From Candidatus Cloacimonadota bacterium (GTDB lineage: Bacteria > Cloacimonadota > Cloacimonadia > Cloacimonadales > Cloacimonadaceae): DNA of 28,254 nucleotides. Shown one piece after another: positions 1-8,678 of the stretch. The notes under the pieces were generated by a model. That model had not been told where the DNA came from, searched no databases, and saw only the letters and a list, made by a program, of their open reading frames with translations. The position numbers and the translations under genes are program-made. Position 1 is the stretch's first letter. Each line of letters opens with the position of its first letter. The stretch is from positions 1 through 28,254 of the forward strand of contig JAEZUG010000103.1 in the NCBI GenBank assembly GCA_023421135.1, read 5' to 3'.

Positions 1-417
1 GCCGTCGCCTCTGGTGCTGGCATAGCTGAGCTTTCCATCATCATAGAAGAGATTGATACTGAAGCCATCGATCTTGAGTTCTGCACATAGTGCAGGGAAG
101 TGACCCAGATCCAGGCTGAGCTTTTGCACAAAAGCTTCCAGCTCTTCCAAGCTGTAGGCGTTGTCCAAGCTGTACATCCGCTGTTTATGGGGGATGACTC
201 CTGCTCCGGCTTGAAGATCACTGCCCACTTTGTCCAGGATGTCTTCCGGTTTGCTTTCTTCGTTCAGTTGAGCTCTGAGATCCTCGAGTTTACGCACCAG
301 CATGTCGTATTCATAATCACTGAGAGTTGGGGCAGCCAGTTCGTAATAGAGCAGATTATGTCGCTCTATCTCTTGAGTTAGCTTCTGGATTTGCTGTTTT
401 ATCTCGTCTTGATTCAT
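1..417 (-). CDS. ligA: NAD-dependent DNA ligase LigA, N-terminal part (cut by window start)
   Basis: The first 139 codons are present; the gene continues past base 1. LigA seals nicks in duplex DNA using NAD+ and acts in replication and repair. The N-terminal NMN-binding (Ia) segment shows H20-N21-LLYY, then SDYEYD with D34, Y37 and D38, the residues that contact NAD+ in this family. The adenylation domain shows the catalytic motif KIDG with the nucleophilic lysine at residue 115 (bases 73-75), the same number as in the E. coli enzyme, and the visible part ends in STRGDG. The start codon overlaps the stop of the upstream hydrolase gene in an ATGA arrangement, so translation is probably coupled. 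Identification rests on these motifs and their spacing. The OB-fold, zinc-finger and BRCT parts lie outside the window. Confidence 0.95.
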   Translation of the reverse strand, partial: MNQDEIKQQIQKLTQEIERHNLLYYELAAPTLSDYEYDMLVRKLEDLRAQLNEESKPEDILDKVGSDLQAGAGVIPHKQRMYSLDNAYSLEELEAFVQKLSLDLGHFPALCAELKIDGFSINLFYDDGKLSYASTRGDG

Positions 418-1211
418 TGATATCTGTAGAGTTCAGGACGTCTGTCCGAAAAGGCGTTGTTGAGCTTGGTAACTTGCTTATTTTGGGCCAAGGACGGATC
501 AATCGCAACGGTCACCAAATCCTCGCTATCCGTGGAAAGGCGTTCCAAGATCTCTCCTTTGGTGCCAAGTATTTGGCTGGCTCCGGTAAAACTCTCTTCC
601 TGGTCAAGGTTCGTTTCCGTGCCTATCCGGTTGGCTGTGAAGCTGAAAACCCGGTTCTCCAGGCTTCGGGTTTTCATGGCTTCCTGGCACCAAGGCAGCA
701 CCAGATTGGAGGGATGAGCAACGATCAAGGCACCTGCCAAAGACAGGCTGCGCATGGCTTCTGGAAACTGCCAATCAAAGCAGATCATCATTCCAACAGG
801 AATCCCACCTTTGGCTGGATAGACCTGAAAACCTGTGTCACCAGGCTCGAAGAAGAGTTTCTCCCGGTAGAAAAGATGCGTCTTGCGATAGATGTGAATG
901 CTACCATCAGGATTTATCAGTGTAGCAGAGTTAAAAAGCTTGTCTCCGGCTTTCTCGCAGAAGCCATAGACTACAGAGAAATTACGCCGGGAGCAGAGTT
1001 CCTTGAAGGCAGCGAAAGACTTTCCGGTATGGATATCTTCGGCAACGGGGAAAAGCTCTTCCCTGGTCTGAAAAACGTAACCGCTTGTAGCGAGCTCGGG
1101 GAAGACTATCAGGTCTGTATCTGCATCCTGAGTCATTTCTATCATTCTGCTCAGATTATAATCCAGATCAAGCAGATGGGGCTCAAACTGGCACACAGAA
1201 ACTTTGTACAT
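414..1211 (-). CDS. Carbon-nitrogen hydrolase (nitrilase superfamily)
   Basis: A 265-residue protein with the complete Glu-Lys-Cys triad of the nitrilase superfamily: E39 in FPELATSGY, K110 in YRKTHLF and C144 in MICFDWQFPE. These cytosolic enzymes hydrolyse or transfer amide-type C-N bonds. The length and lack of extra domains fit the stand-alone amidase branch (omega-amidase or N-carbamoyl-amidohydrolase-like), but I cannot name the substrate. The start lies 3 bases after the hydF stop, and the AAGGAC-like ribosome site sits inside the end of hydF. The stop overlaps the ligA start. The gene is therefore probably the middle cistron of hydF-hydrolase-ligA. A 302-residue reading frame on the opposite strand is a shadow of this gene. 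Confidence 0.9.
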   Translation of the reverse strand: MYKVSVCQFEPHLLDLDYNLSRMIEMTQDADTDLIVFPELATSGYVFQTREELFPVAEDIHTGKSFAAFKELCSRRNFSVVYGFCEKAGDKLFNSATLINPDGSIHIYRKTHLFYREKLFFEPGDTGFQVYPAKGGIPVGMMICFDWQFPEAMRSLSLAGALIVAHPSNLVLPWCQEAMKTRSLENRVFSFTANRIGTETNLDQEESFTGASQILGTKGEILERLSTDSEDLVTVAIDPSLAQNKQVTKLNNAFSDRRPELYRYQ

Positions 1212-1214
1212 ATC

Positions 1215-2423
1215 TTAGTCCTTATTTCTCAGTAGGGGCGCAACAACACGATCCAGTACCCCCATGAGTTTGGATATGGTCATGCCGTAGTTTGTGATGG
1301 GGACTCCGCGACGTTGTGCTTCAACGATGCGTCGGTTCATCTCCATGGGGTTGATCATGCAGCCACCACAGTGGATGGCTACGGCAAACTTCTCCAAATC
1401 TTCGGGAAAGTCGTGACCGGCAAAGACCTCAAAGTGCAGGTCTTTACCCGTGTATTCTTTTATCCATTTGGGTAGTTTGTTCCTGCCGATATCGTCTTTT
1501 TGTACGTGGTGTGAACAGGCTTCGGCGATCAGAACATAGTCACCATCTTGCAGTTTATCCAGTTGCCGGGTGCCTTCCAGAAGACTGTCCAATTCGCCTT
1601 TGTAGCGGGCGTAGAGCACGGAGAAGGTGGTGAGCTCGATCTCTTTGGGAGTGAGACGATCGACCAGCTCAATTGCCTGAGAATCAGTGATCACCAAAGC
1701 GGGATATTCTTTGAATGAAAAGATGGCATCTTCAAGCTCGGTTTCTTTGACCACCATGGCTTGAGCGTCATGATCAAGGATGTCTCTGATGGCTTGGACC
1801 TGAGGCAGGATCAGGCGTCCCTTGGGTGCTGCAGAATCGATGGGGCAGACCAGAATCACTCTGTCTTTGGGCTTGATCAGGTCTCCCACCAGTATACGGT
1901 TTTCCAGTTTATATTTGGGAGCCAGCTTCACCAGGGCTTCTTTTGCCTCTAAAATTCCGGTCTTATTCAGTGCGGAGACAGCAACGAAGGGAGTGTGATT
2001 GGCCTCGCACCAGGCTTGGTTGGAGGTGCTTGTATCACATAGATCAGTTTTGTTAAAGATCATCAGAGTTGGTATCTCCAGCTCCCTGATCCTCTCCAAC
2101 ATATCCAGCTCCTGGTTGCAGAAAGCTTGGTTGTCGTTCACAAAGAGAACAATATCGGCTCGATAGAGTACTTTGCGAGTGGATTTGACCCTCTGTTCGC
2201 CCAGTTCTCCACTGTCGTCCACACCAGCAGTATCGAAGAAGGTAACAGGCCCCAGGGGTAGAAGTTCATAATGTTTATCAACAGGATCAGTCGTTGTACC
2301 TGCTACTTCTGATACGATTGCTATCTCCTGACCCACCAACGCATTAATCAGGCTGGACTTTCCGGCATTGCGTTTTCCGATCAGGGCTATTATCAAGCGT
2401 TCGCCACGGGGTGCTAAGCTCAT
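1215..2423 (-). CDS. hydF: [FeFe]-hydrogenase H-cluster maturation GTPase HydF
   Basis: HydF is the scaffold on which HydE and HydG products are assembled into the 2Fe subcluster before transfer to [FeFe]-hydrogenase. The 402-residue protein shows a Ras-like GTPase domain: P-loop GKRNAGKS (16-23), TTTDP (43-47), DTAG (64-67) and NKTD (124-127). A C-terminal iron-sulfur site follows: C303-x-H305, then HCGGC at 351-355, the CxH...HCxxC pattern that separates HydF from other small GTPases such as Era or MnmE. An upstream in-frame ATG would add 14 residues, but the ATG at 2423 has a well-placed GGAG about six bases upstream and gives the usual HydF N-terminus. The gene implies hydrogen metabolism. 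HydE, HydG and the hydrogenase are not in the window. Confidence 0.96.
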   Translation of the reverse strand: MSLAPRGERLIIALIGKRNAGKSSLINALVGQEIAIVSEVAGTTTDPVDKHYELLPLGPVTFFDTAGVDDSGELGEQRVKSTRKVLYRADIVLFVNDNQAFCNQELDMLERIRELEIPTLMIFNKTDLCDTSTSNQAWCEANHTPFVAVSALNKTGILEAKEALVKLAPKYKLENRILVGDLIKPKDRVILVCPIDSAAPKGRLILPQVQAIRDILDHDAQAMVVKETELEDAIFSFKEYPALVITDSQAIELVDRLTPKEIELTTFSVLYARYKGELDSLLEGTRQLDKLQDGDYVLIAEACSHHVQKDDIGRNKLPKWIKEYTGKDLHFEVFAGHDFPEDLEKFAVAIHCGGCMINPMEMNRRIVEAQRRGVPITNYGMTISKLMGVLDRVVAPLLRNKD

Positions 2424-2472
2424 AGTTTCTCCATTATATTCTATTTTTCTTGACCATACCATCATCTGGACG

Positions 2473-2518
2473 GTAATACTTGAAAAGGCAAGCTAATCAA
2501 GCTCTGTAAATCGGTCAA
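2473..2518 (-). promoter_or_regulatory. Possible promoter region for hydF
   Basis: Read on the minus strand there are two overlapping weak candidates: TTGACC (2513-2518) with TAGCTT 17 bases downstream, and TTGATT (2495-2500) with TATTAC (2473-2478) after 16 bases. Neither is close to consensus at both boxes. A TATAAT immediately before the hydF ribosome site has no matching -35 box. Confidence 0.3.
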
Positions 2519-2535
2519 GAGCTTTATCAAAAATA

Positions 2536-2581
2536 GTGAGCAGTGAGCAGAAAGTGACGAGTGACAAGTGACGAGTGACAA
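2536..2581. repeat. 7-bp degenerate tandem array (GTGACRA heptads)
   Basis: GTGAGCA occurs at 2536 and 2543. After a four-base insertion, GTGACGA or GTGACAA occurs at 2554, 2561, 2568 and 2575. The exact 7-bp step is visible by eye. The same heptad family appears in the intergenic region at 9321-9432, partly in inverse orientation. The array has no open reading frame and no spacer structure. Confidence 0.85.
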
Positions 2582-2590
2582 ATGCTCTCT

Positions 2591-2710
2591 CATTCTGCAC
2601 TCATCAGATACGCATCTCATACTCATCAGACACGCATGAAGTTACATGGGTGTCACATGGGTGTCACATGGGTGTCACATGGGTGTCACATGAGTGTCAC
2701 ATGGGTGTCA
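2591..2710. repeat. 11-bp phased tandem array (CATGGGTGTCA units)
   Basis: The trinucleotide CAT recurs at 2591, 2602, 2613, 2624, 2635, 2645, 2656, 2667, 2678, 2689 and 2700. That is eleven units in an 11-bp step, with a single one-base shortening between 2635 and 2645. The last six units are nearly identical (CATGGGTGTCA, one with A for G); the first five are degenerate. It lies between divergent hydF and the helix-hairpin-helix gene. A related array is at 9248-9312. The period is close to one DNA helical turn, so all units face the same side of the duplex. Confidence 0.9.
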
Positions 2711-2918
2711 ATTCTGAAAGCTCTTAGAGAATAGGGTGGAATTGACTAATCCGGGAGCAATCTCTCACAGTTTAGGAGTACTCAAAGAGCATAGTCTGCG
2801 TCTGGATAGATTGAGGATAGGAGCCAAAAAAAGTCTTTACAGAATAAGAGAGTCGAATTAGTTTGTATTGTTGGTGAAAGAAGGCAGAAAGCCTTTGAAT
2901 AGCACACAAGGAACTGCT

Positions 2919-5570
2919 ATGAAAAAGTTACTAATTTTGCTCTTTGCTCTGGTTGCAATAGGGCTTTCCGCACAGAAGGTGGATCTGAATACAGCTTCTT
3001 TGCAAGAGATTATGAGGTTACCAATCTCAGAGATGCAGGCTCGCGATATCTATGATTATCGCCAGTATGTTGCATTCTTTGAGAGTATCTTTGATCTGAG
3101 GGAGATTCCCTCCATAGATCAGGTGACGCTTCTGCGTATCAGAGATATGGTGGTCGTTTCCCTCTATCGCGAGACAGATGAAGTGACTGCGCGGCGTGAA
3201 GAGATCAAGGATCTTTTGGAGAGGCTGGATAGTAATGAAGGTGGCTCAGAAGGTATGTCCGACGTTTGGGAAGACTATCTGATGACCCCCCAGAATGTCA
3301 ATACAATGCATTTTGACGATCTCATCAGCTTGCCAAATGTCTCTCCGGTTGACGCTGTCGCCATCCTGAAGAGGATCGCTCAAGGGGATACAATTGCCGA
3401 TATGCGTGATATGCGTAATTCGGTTGGTTTATCCCATTATGGATATACGAATCTGCGGTCTTACGTATATTACCGGAACCCTCCCGTGAGGAACAGATTG
3501 TATGTGGATGCTCAGATGCAATATTACACGCGCTACTTTGAGGAAGGTGCATATGATATGTATCATGAACCTTTCCTGAGAGAAGATTATGGTGTGGTTA
3601 CTGTAGTTCCACACGACAAGAGGTTGACTTATCTGGGATATTTTAATCTTGATCAGGTCGATCCAGACTTCATGGCAAAGCTTCGGGTCAGGTATGGCAA
3701 TCATGTGAAAGTCGGCTGGATGGGATATAGCCCCAAAGGCGAAACCAATCTCTGGGAGAGAAGCGGAAGTGAGCTCTTGGAAGATTCCAAGTATTTTGCT
3801 GGCTATGAAAACACTGTCTTACCCCTACTGCCAAAGACGCAAGTGAAGCTCTATTTGGGCCATTACCGTGCCACCTATGGTGAAGGCTTGGTGATGGAAA
3901 ATACAGATTTCTACAGTTCACGCAAGACTGGCTATGGCTTCAGTAAAAGGATTCTGGGGCTTAGCCCGGATCTTTCCCGGACTCAGACCTATGCTCTCAG
4001 GGGAGCAGCCCTGGAGCTCCGGCATCCAATGTGGGGCTTCAGTGCTTTCGTATCTTCAGATAAGAAAGACGCTCTGGTCTATATGGAAAAGGAGCAGGAT
4101 GATTCCGGAAATCCCACAAACTATCTTTCTCCTGTAATGACTGATGATGGCAAGTATCAGGTTTTGAGCTATGTCACTCCCACGGTAGGTTTTGAAGAAG
4201 ATGAGCTGAGGTCTGCTGAAGCTTATTGGAATCAAGAGCTTAGTGCTGGTGGTGCATATGCAGTTCCTTATATCAATCTGGCTTACCGTAAGAACTTCAT
4301 CGAAGAGAAGCTCTGGGGTACTCATCTGCAGTTTAGCCCCAGAATCGGGACGAAGCTTGGGTTTACGACTTACACAGCTCTTTACGATAATGCCCACTTT
4401 GTAGTTCCGGATTGGAACACGCTCAAGACTCTCTTTGTGCGTAATTCATACTATTACAAAGTGATCAAGGGTGTGGATTCCGAGGTTGCAGGGCTCTATA
4501 GCACCAGAAATAGTGATTATATCCGGGATTATCGCAGAGTGATAGGTTTTGATGGTCATACCGTGCTGGGTAATGTCTCGGTGCAGGGTGAATATGCAGA
4601 ACTCTCTGTGACTGGTGAAGATGTGAAGCTGGGAGACGATCCCAAGGCATATCTGGTGAGTGCTTACTCCCAATATGAGAATCTCTATTTCCTGGCTCTG
4701 ATGAGACACTATGATCTGAACTTTGACAATCCGTACAGCAATGCTTTCTCCGAGCATGAGCGTTTTGATGATACTATATTGGAGAAATACGTCTATTCTC
4801 TCACCAATCCTTCAATCTCAGACCTTTATCAGAATAGCTCGCAAGCTCAACCGGAGCATGGTATCTACTTTGAGACCAGATACAAGTTCAACAACTACTT
4901 CACGGTCGGCAGAAGCTATCTGGATCTTTGGGAAAGACTATCCGATGGCAGACGCAGTGCCCGTTTCCAGAGTGAGCTGGAGTTCCGGCCTCTATATCAA
5001 GTGGCAATGAGACTGCGCTATAAGAACCAGGTGAATCGTTATGATGACACTGCTGAGCGCGGAGTCTCCAAGACCAATGAATACACTCTTTCTCTCCGGA
5101 CTTTCCTCTCCAACAGAGATTTCCTGGAGTTTGAGTACAGATATAATACAGTGTGGGGACCTCCCTATACTTCTCTTACCAATCCTGCTGATGGTGGAAA
5201 CAATAGCATGGCTGCTGCCAGCACTCTGATGCAAGGGGATTATCTGGCAGTGAATTACACACATAACTTCAATTCCACTTTCAAGATCCAAGGCTCATTC
5301 AACTATTGGTATGGCCATGGCATTTCACATTGGGATTGGGAAGATATGGAGATAGATTTCATGGGAGAAAAAGGTGCCAAAACCTGGATAGCCCTGCATA
5401 GCAGAATCTCTCAGAACCTGTATATGACGCTGAAATATCGTAACAAGAGTTACCAAGCCAAGGAACTCAGGATCCGGGAATACAACGTGGATCTTCCTGC
5501 TGATAGCTATTGGGAAAGGGTTCAGCACAATGAAAACACTATTCGTTTAAATCTTGATTACCGCTTCTAG
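2919..5570 (+). CDS. Exported helix-hairpin-helix protein with long beta-barrel-like C-terminal region
   Basis: An 883-residue protein starting at an ATG with AAGGA seven bases upstream; a longer frame from 2868 would bury the signal peptide. Residues 1-19 form a signal peptide (MKKLLILLFALVAIGLSAQ). Two ComEA-like helix-hairpin-helix modules follow: about 21-80, beginning VDLNTASLQEIMRLP, and about 127-185, with VNTMHFDDLISLP. From about 190 to the end the sequence alternates polar and aromatic residues (many Tyr, Trp, Asn) and ends in DYRF with a terminal Phe, as in outer-membrane barrels. ComEA domains bind DNA in the periplasm during uptake. Both hairpins lack the usual Gly-h-Gly, so DNA binding here is uncertain. 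Similar HhH-plus-barrel proteins exist in Bacteroidota-like genomes without an assigned role. The next gene starts 12 bases downstream. Confidence 0.75.
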   Translation: MKKLLILLFALVAIGLSAQKVDLNTASLQEIMRLPISEMQARDIYDYRQYVAFFESIFDLREIPSIDQVTLLRIRDMVVVSLYRETDEVTARREEIKDLLERLDSNEGGSEGMSDVWEDYLMTPQNVNTMHFDDLISLPNVSPVDAVAILKRIAQGDTIADMRDMRNSVGLSHYGYTNLRSYVYYRNPPVRNRLYVDAQMQYYTRYFEEGAYDMYHEPFLREDYGVVTVVPHDKRLTYLGYFNLDQVDPDFMAKLRVRYGNHVKVGWMGYSPKGETNLWERSGSELLEDSKYFAGYENTVLPLLPKTQVKLYLGHYRATYGEGLVMENTDFYSSRKTGYGFSKRILGLSPDLSRTQTYALRGAALELRHPMWGFSAFVSSDKKDALVYMEKEQDDSGNPTNYLSPVMTDDGKYQVLSYVTPTVGFEEDELRSAEAYWNQELSAGGAYAVPYINLAYRKNFIEEKLWGTHLQFSPRIGTKLGFTTYTALYDNAHFVVPDWNTLKTLFVRNSYYYKVIKGVDSEVAGLYSTRNSDYIRDYRRVIGFDGHTVLGNVSVQGEYAELSVTGEDVKLGDDPKAYLVSAYSQYENLYFLALMRHYDLNFDNPYSNAFSEHERFDDTILEKYVYSLTNPSISDLYQNSSQAQPEHGIYFETRYKFNNYFTVGRSYLDLWERLSDGRRSARFQSELEFRPLYQVAMRLRYKNQVNRYDDTAERGVSKTNEYTLSLRTFLSNRDFLEFEYRYNTVWGPPYTSLTNPADGGNNSMAAASTLMQGDYLAVNYTHNFNSTFKIQGSFNYWYGHGISHWDWEDMEIDFMGEKGAKTWIALHSRISQNLYMTLKYRNKSYQAKELRIREYNVDLPADSYWERVQHNENTIRLNLDYRF

Positions 5571-5581
5571 CAGGAGGATAA

Positions 5582-7018
5582 ATGTCTTTTAATAAATCAC
5601 ACAAGGTATTCCTGATCACACTGTTACTGGCTTGTGCTGGACTCAGTCTTCAGGCTTGGTCGATCACCGATACGTATTTTGGAAACAAGGTTGGAACCAT
5701 GGATCCCCGAGCCTTTGCTATGGGTGGAGCCACTGCCTATAATAATCTCAGTCCCATGGGTATCAGTAGCAATCCGGCGAATCTGACTCAGATTAACCGG
5801 ATCTTTGGTTTGGCGGGGAAAGCTGGGCTGAACCGAAATGAAGACAATCGTGCTATTCCGCTCTATAACAGCTTCGATGCCTATATTGACGATGCAGTGA
5901 TAAGCTCCAACATCAATGAGTTCTATCAATATGGAGCCAGTGGATTTGCCAATCTTCATCTGGGTAAGCTCCGTCTGGGTGGAGGCTTGTATTATGTGCC
6001 GATGACCAGTTATGACGGGAAGTATCTGGAACAAATCCGTAACAACCGTGGAACAGACAATGATGGCTATCCCGAAATGATCGCAGTGAATAGCATTGAA
6101 AACACTGGCTTGATCAACAAGGCTTCAGGTGTCGCTTCCATTCTTTATGAGATAGACGACGAGATGAATGTGAGCCTGGGATTTGATTATGGTCTGGTGA
6201 ATGGAGATGTTGATCAGGAAAAGAGCATCCGCTGGACTAAATGGTCGGAAGATCAGGTGGGACAAGGTGTGCTGCCGGATTCTACTTACACAAACGAATT
6301 CAGTCTTGAAGGTCAACAGATGAAGGCAGGTATCAGCCTGCAACTCAGCCCCAGATTGGGTATTGCTGCAGTTTATACTCTCAAGAGCACTTTAGACATG
6401 ATGGGAAGCAGCAGAACAGAGCAAGATGCGTGGCTAAACCATACTGCTGTCGATAATACTGTGGACTATGATGAAGATTACGTTCTGCCTTCCGAGCTAA
6501 GAATAGGTTTCTGCTATCAACCCCGTAATGTTGTTCGCACTTGGTTCAATCTGGATGTGGAGCAGGTGAAGTGGTCTGATATCAGCGATATGTATGATGA
6601 TACTTACAACTTATACGTTGGTGTCGAACATAGCATCCGTAACCGCATACCTCTTAGGCTTGGTTTCCAGTCGGTCACTAGCTACCGTATCGAAAATGAG
6701 TCTCAGACAGTGAACGGGGTTGTTGTTCCACTCCAATGGGCAAAGAAGACTCTTACCCCCATGATCACCGCTGGTAGCAGCGTAGCCTTGGCTGAAGGGC
6801 TCAGCCTGGATTTGGGCTTTGGTTTTGCCTGGCGTGAATATGAAAGCCTGGATCTCTTCAGAGACAGCTATTACAACGATATGATCTACACGGGTGCCAC
6901 CACATATGCATTGTGGCCCAATTCCTACATTAACCTGACCGATCGTGGATGGGACAATCCTGATAAGGTATCGGAGAATTTCATCAGCCTAATGACCGGT
7001 CTCAGCTTTGTTTGGTAA
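5582..7018 (+). CDS. PorV/FadL-like outer membrane beta-barrel protein
   Basis: A 478-residue exported protein with a signal peptide ending near LSLQA (residues 21-25) and a strong ribosome site (AGGAGG) just before the ATG. The mature N-terminus has DPRAFAMGGATAY and then SSNPANL, the conserved opening of PorV/UPF0164/OmpP1-type barrels. The rest consists of alternating strands rich in Gly, Tyr and Asn. The last residue is Trp (GLSFVW), fitting insertion into the outer membrane. FadL-type members take up hydrophobic compounds, and PorV-type members act in type IX secretion or as shuttles. The sequence alone does not decide between these. It is the second gene of the operon behind the helix-hairpin-helix protein. 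Confidence 0.75.
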   Translation: MSFNKSHKVFLITLLLACAGLSLQAWSITDTYFGNKVGTMDPRAFAMGGATAYNNLSPMGISSNPANLTQINRIFGLAGKAGLNRNEDNRAIPLYNSFDAYIDDAVISSNINEFYQYGASGFANLHLGKLRLGGGLYYVPMTSYDGKYLEQIRNNRGTDNDGYPEMIAVNSIENTGLINKASGVASILYEIDDEMNVSLGFDYGLVNGDVDQEKSIRWTKWSEDQVGQGVLPDSTYTNEFSLEGQQMKAGISLQLSPRLGIAAVYTLKSTLDMMGSSRTEQDAWLNHTAVDNTVDYDEDYVLPSELRIGFCYQPRNVVRTWFNLDVEQVKWSDISDMYDDTYNLYVGVEHSIRNRIPLRLGFQSVTSYRIENESQTVNGVVVPLQWAKKTLTPMITAGSSVALAEGLSLDLGFGFAWREYESLDLFRDSYYNDMIYTGATTYALWPNSYINLTDRGWDNPDKVSENFISLMTGLSFVW

Positions 7019-7022
7019 AGCT

Positions 7023-8678
7023 ATGAGAAAGATATACATACTACTATTACTTCTGCTTCTGGCCGTAAACTGGTTGGCAGCAGAGGACTTGAGATTGGAC
7101 GTATTATGGTCCAATGATGTGCATGGTGGGATAGACCGTGCCAAGGCTACATTTATGAATCCAGAATTCCCCCCCCAATTGGGTGGGGGAGCTTCTGCTG
7201 CTACCTTGATTAAACACGTCAGAAGTCTTGGTGGTAACGACAGATCCACTTTGCTGGTGGATGTGGGAGATTTCTTCCAGGGACGCCCGGTCGGTACGGT
7301 TACAAACGGTACAGCAGTGATGGAGTATATGAACGCTATTGGTTATGAAGCTATGACCATTGGTAATCATGAGTTTGATATTGATCAGGAGACTTTAATC
7401 AGCACTCTCAGCCTGGCTGAGTTTCCCATCATTTCCTGCAACGTTATTGACAGAGCTACTGGTCAGATTCCCAGCTATGTTCAACCCTACGTTATCATAG
7501 AGAAGATGGGTGTCAAGATTGGTCTTTTGGGAATGACTACAACAGATACAGAGAAGATGAGCTTTCCCGAGAATATCGCCGGAATAGATTTCATCGATGA
7601 GAAGGAAGCTCTCACTCGCTGGGTGACGCATCTCAGGCGAGTCGAGAGAGTCGATCTGGTGATTGTGGTAGGCCATGCCGGCCTGCCTTATGATATCGAG
7701 CCCACTTATCTAAGCCGTTATGATGCACAGGGTAATCCCCTGGCTGATAGAACCGCTGTCTGGGGTTGGGACGCTCAGGAGATAGCCAGAGAAATACCGG
7801 GAATTGATCTCTTCTTAGGTGGACACATGCATCGTGGTGTGGCTCATCCCTGGATCGATCCCGTTAATCATACCATGGTGATTCAAGGCTATGCATATGG
7901 ATCGAACCTGGGTTGGATCACTCTAAAGATCGATTCTATGACCAAAACTATCAGTGGTTACGAGAGCCCCGCCATGCGTGAAGGCTCTATGATAACCCTT
8001 TTTGAAGACCAATTTATCCCGGACGAAGAGATAGGTGCAGCCATCGAAGCTCAGGTTGCTATTGCCGAAGCCGGAATGGACGAGGTGGTTGGAAGTGCTG
8101 CAGTCTATCTATCCAGAACCAATGTAGATGCACAAAGCCTGATGGGAAACACCGTGGTGGATGCCATGCGGGTAGATGTCAATGCAGATTTCTCCTTCCT
8201 CAATCTGGGTGGAATTAGAGCAGACATTGCTTCCGGCCCTGTTACATATCGCAGCGTCTTTGATGTGATGCCTTTTGATAACATGGTGGTAAGCTTCCGT
8301 TGTACCGGGGAATTCCTGAAACGTGTGATCGAGGCCAGAATAGCCGGTGGTCGCCATGGCATGATAGTATCCGGTGGGAACGTGGTCTATTCCAAACGCT
8401 ATCCTGATGGACAGAGAGTTACCAGTCTCCGGATTGGGGGACAGCCTTGGGATCCCAATAAAATCTACGCCGTTGCTACCACAGACTTCCTGATGCAGGG
8501 CAATGCCGGCCTTACTCTACTCACTTCAGTCCCAGAGACGGATATCACCTATCATCAGATCAATCTACGTGATTCCATTGTTCGTTATTTCAAGAACAAC
8601 AGCCCGATCCGGACGAGAATCGACGACCGTTGGGAACGTAATGACAGCTCCAGACATAGTCCGGAGTTACTACCATGA
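7023..8678 (+). CDS. Exported 5'-nucleotidase (UshA-like metallophosphoesterase)
   Basis: A 551-residue protein with a leucine-rich signal peptide (residues 1-20, ending LAA). The metallophosphoesterase domain shows SNDVHGG (D32, H34), VGDFFQG (D83), GNHEFD (N115, H116), VGHAG (H218) and GGHMH (H268, H270), giving the full two-metal site. The C-terminal 5'-nucleotidase domain follows from about residue 350, with NTVVDAMR, GGIRADI and VFDVMPFDN. The enzyme would remove phosphate from nucleotides in the periplasm so that nucleosides can be taken up; UDP-sugars or cyclic nucleotides are alternative substrates. I chose the ATG at 7023 because a TTG start at 7008 would overlap the preceding gene and disturb the signal peptide. 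Its ribosome site is weak, so it may be coupled to the gene before. It carries an unusual run of eight C at 7169-7176. Confidence 0.9.
   Translation: MRKIYILLLLLLLAVNWLAAEDLRLDVLWSNDVHGGIDRAKATFMNPEFPPQLGGGASAATLIKHVRSLGGNDRSTLLVDVGDFFQGRPVGTVTNGTAVMEYMNAIGYEAMTIGNHEFDIDQETLISTLSLAEFPIISCNVIDRATGQIPSYVQPYVIIEKMGVKIGLLGMTTTDTEKMSFPENIAGIDFIDEKEALTRWVTHLRRVERVDLVIVVGHAGLPYDIEPTYLSRYDAQGNPLADRTAVWGWDAQEIAREIPGIDLFLGGHMHRGVAHPWIDPVNHTMVIQGYAYGSNLGWITLKIDSMTKTISGYESPAMREGSMITLFEDQFIPDEEIGAAIEAQVAIAEAGMDEVVGSAAVYLSRTNVDAQSLMGNTVVDAMRVDVNADFSFLNLGGIRADIASGPVTYRSVFDVMPFDNMVVSFRCTGEFLKRVIEARIAGGRHGMIVSGGNVVYSKRYPDGQRVTSLRIGGQPWDPNKIYAVATTDFLMQGNAGLTLLTSVPETDITYHQINLRDSIVRYFKNNSPIRTRIDDRWERNDSSRHSPELLP

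Noticed and set aside
327..1235. 302-residue open frame on the plus strand
   Set aside because: It lies entirely antisense to the hydrolase gene, which has a full catalytic triad, and its translation shows no recognisable domain.
2591..2710. CRISPR array
   Set aside because: The units are 11 bases in direct tandem, with no spacers and no cas genes.
2868..2918. Upstream start for the helix-hairpin-helix protein
   Set aside because: It would place 17 polar residues before a clear signal peptide, whereas the ATG at 2919 has a good ribosome site.
7169..7176. Frameshift at a C8 homopolymer
   Set aside because: The reading frame and all 5'-nucleotidase motifs continue correctly on both sides, so there is no disruption in this sequence.
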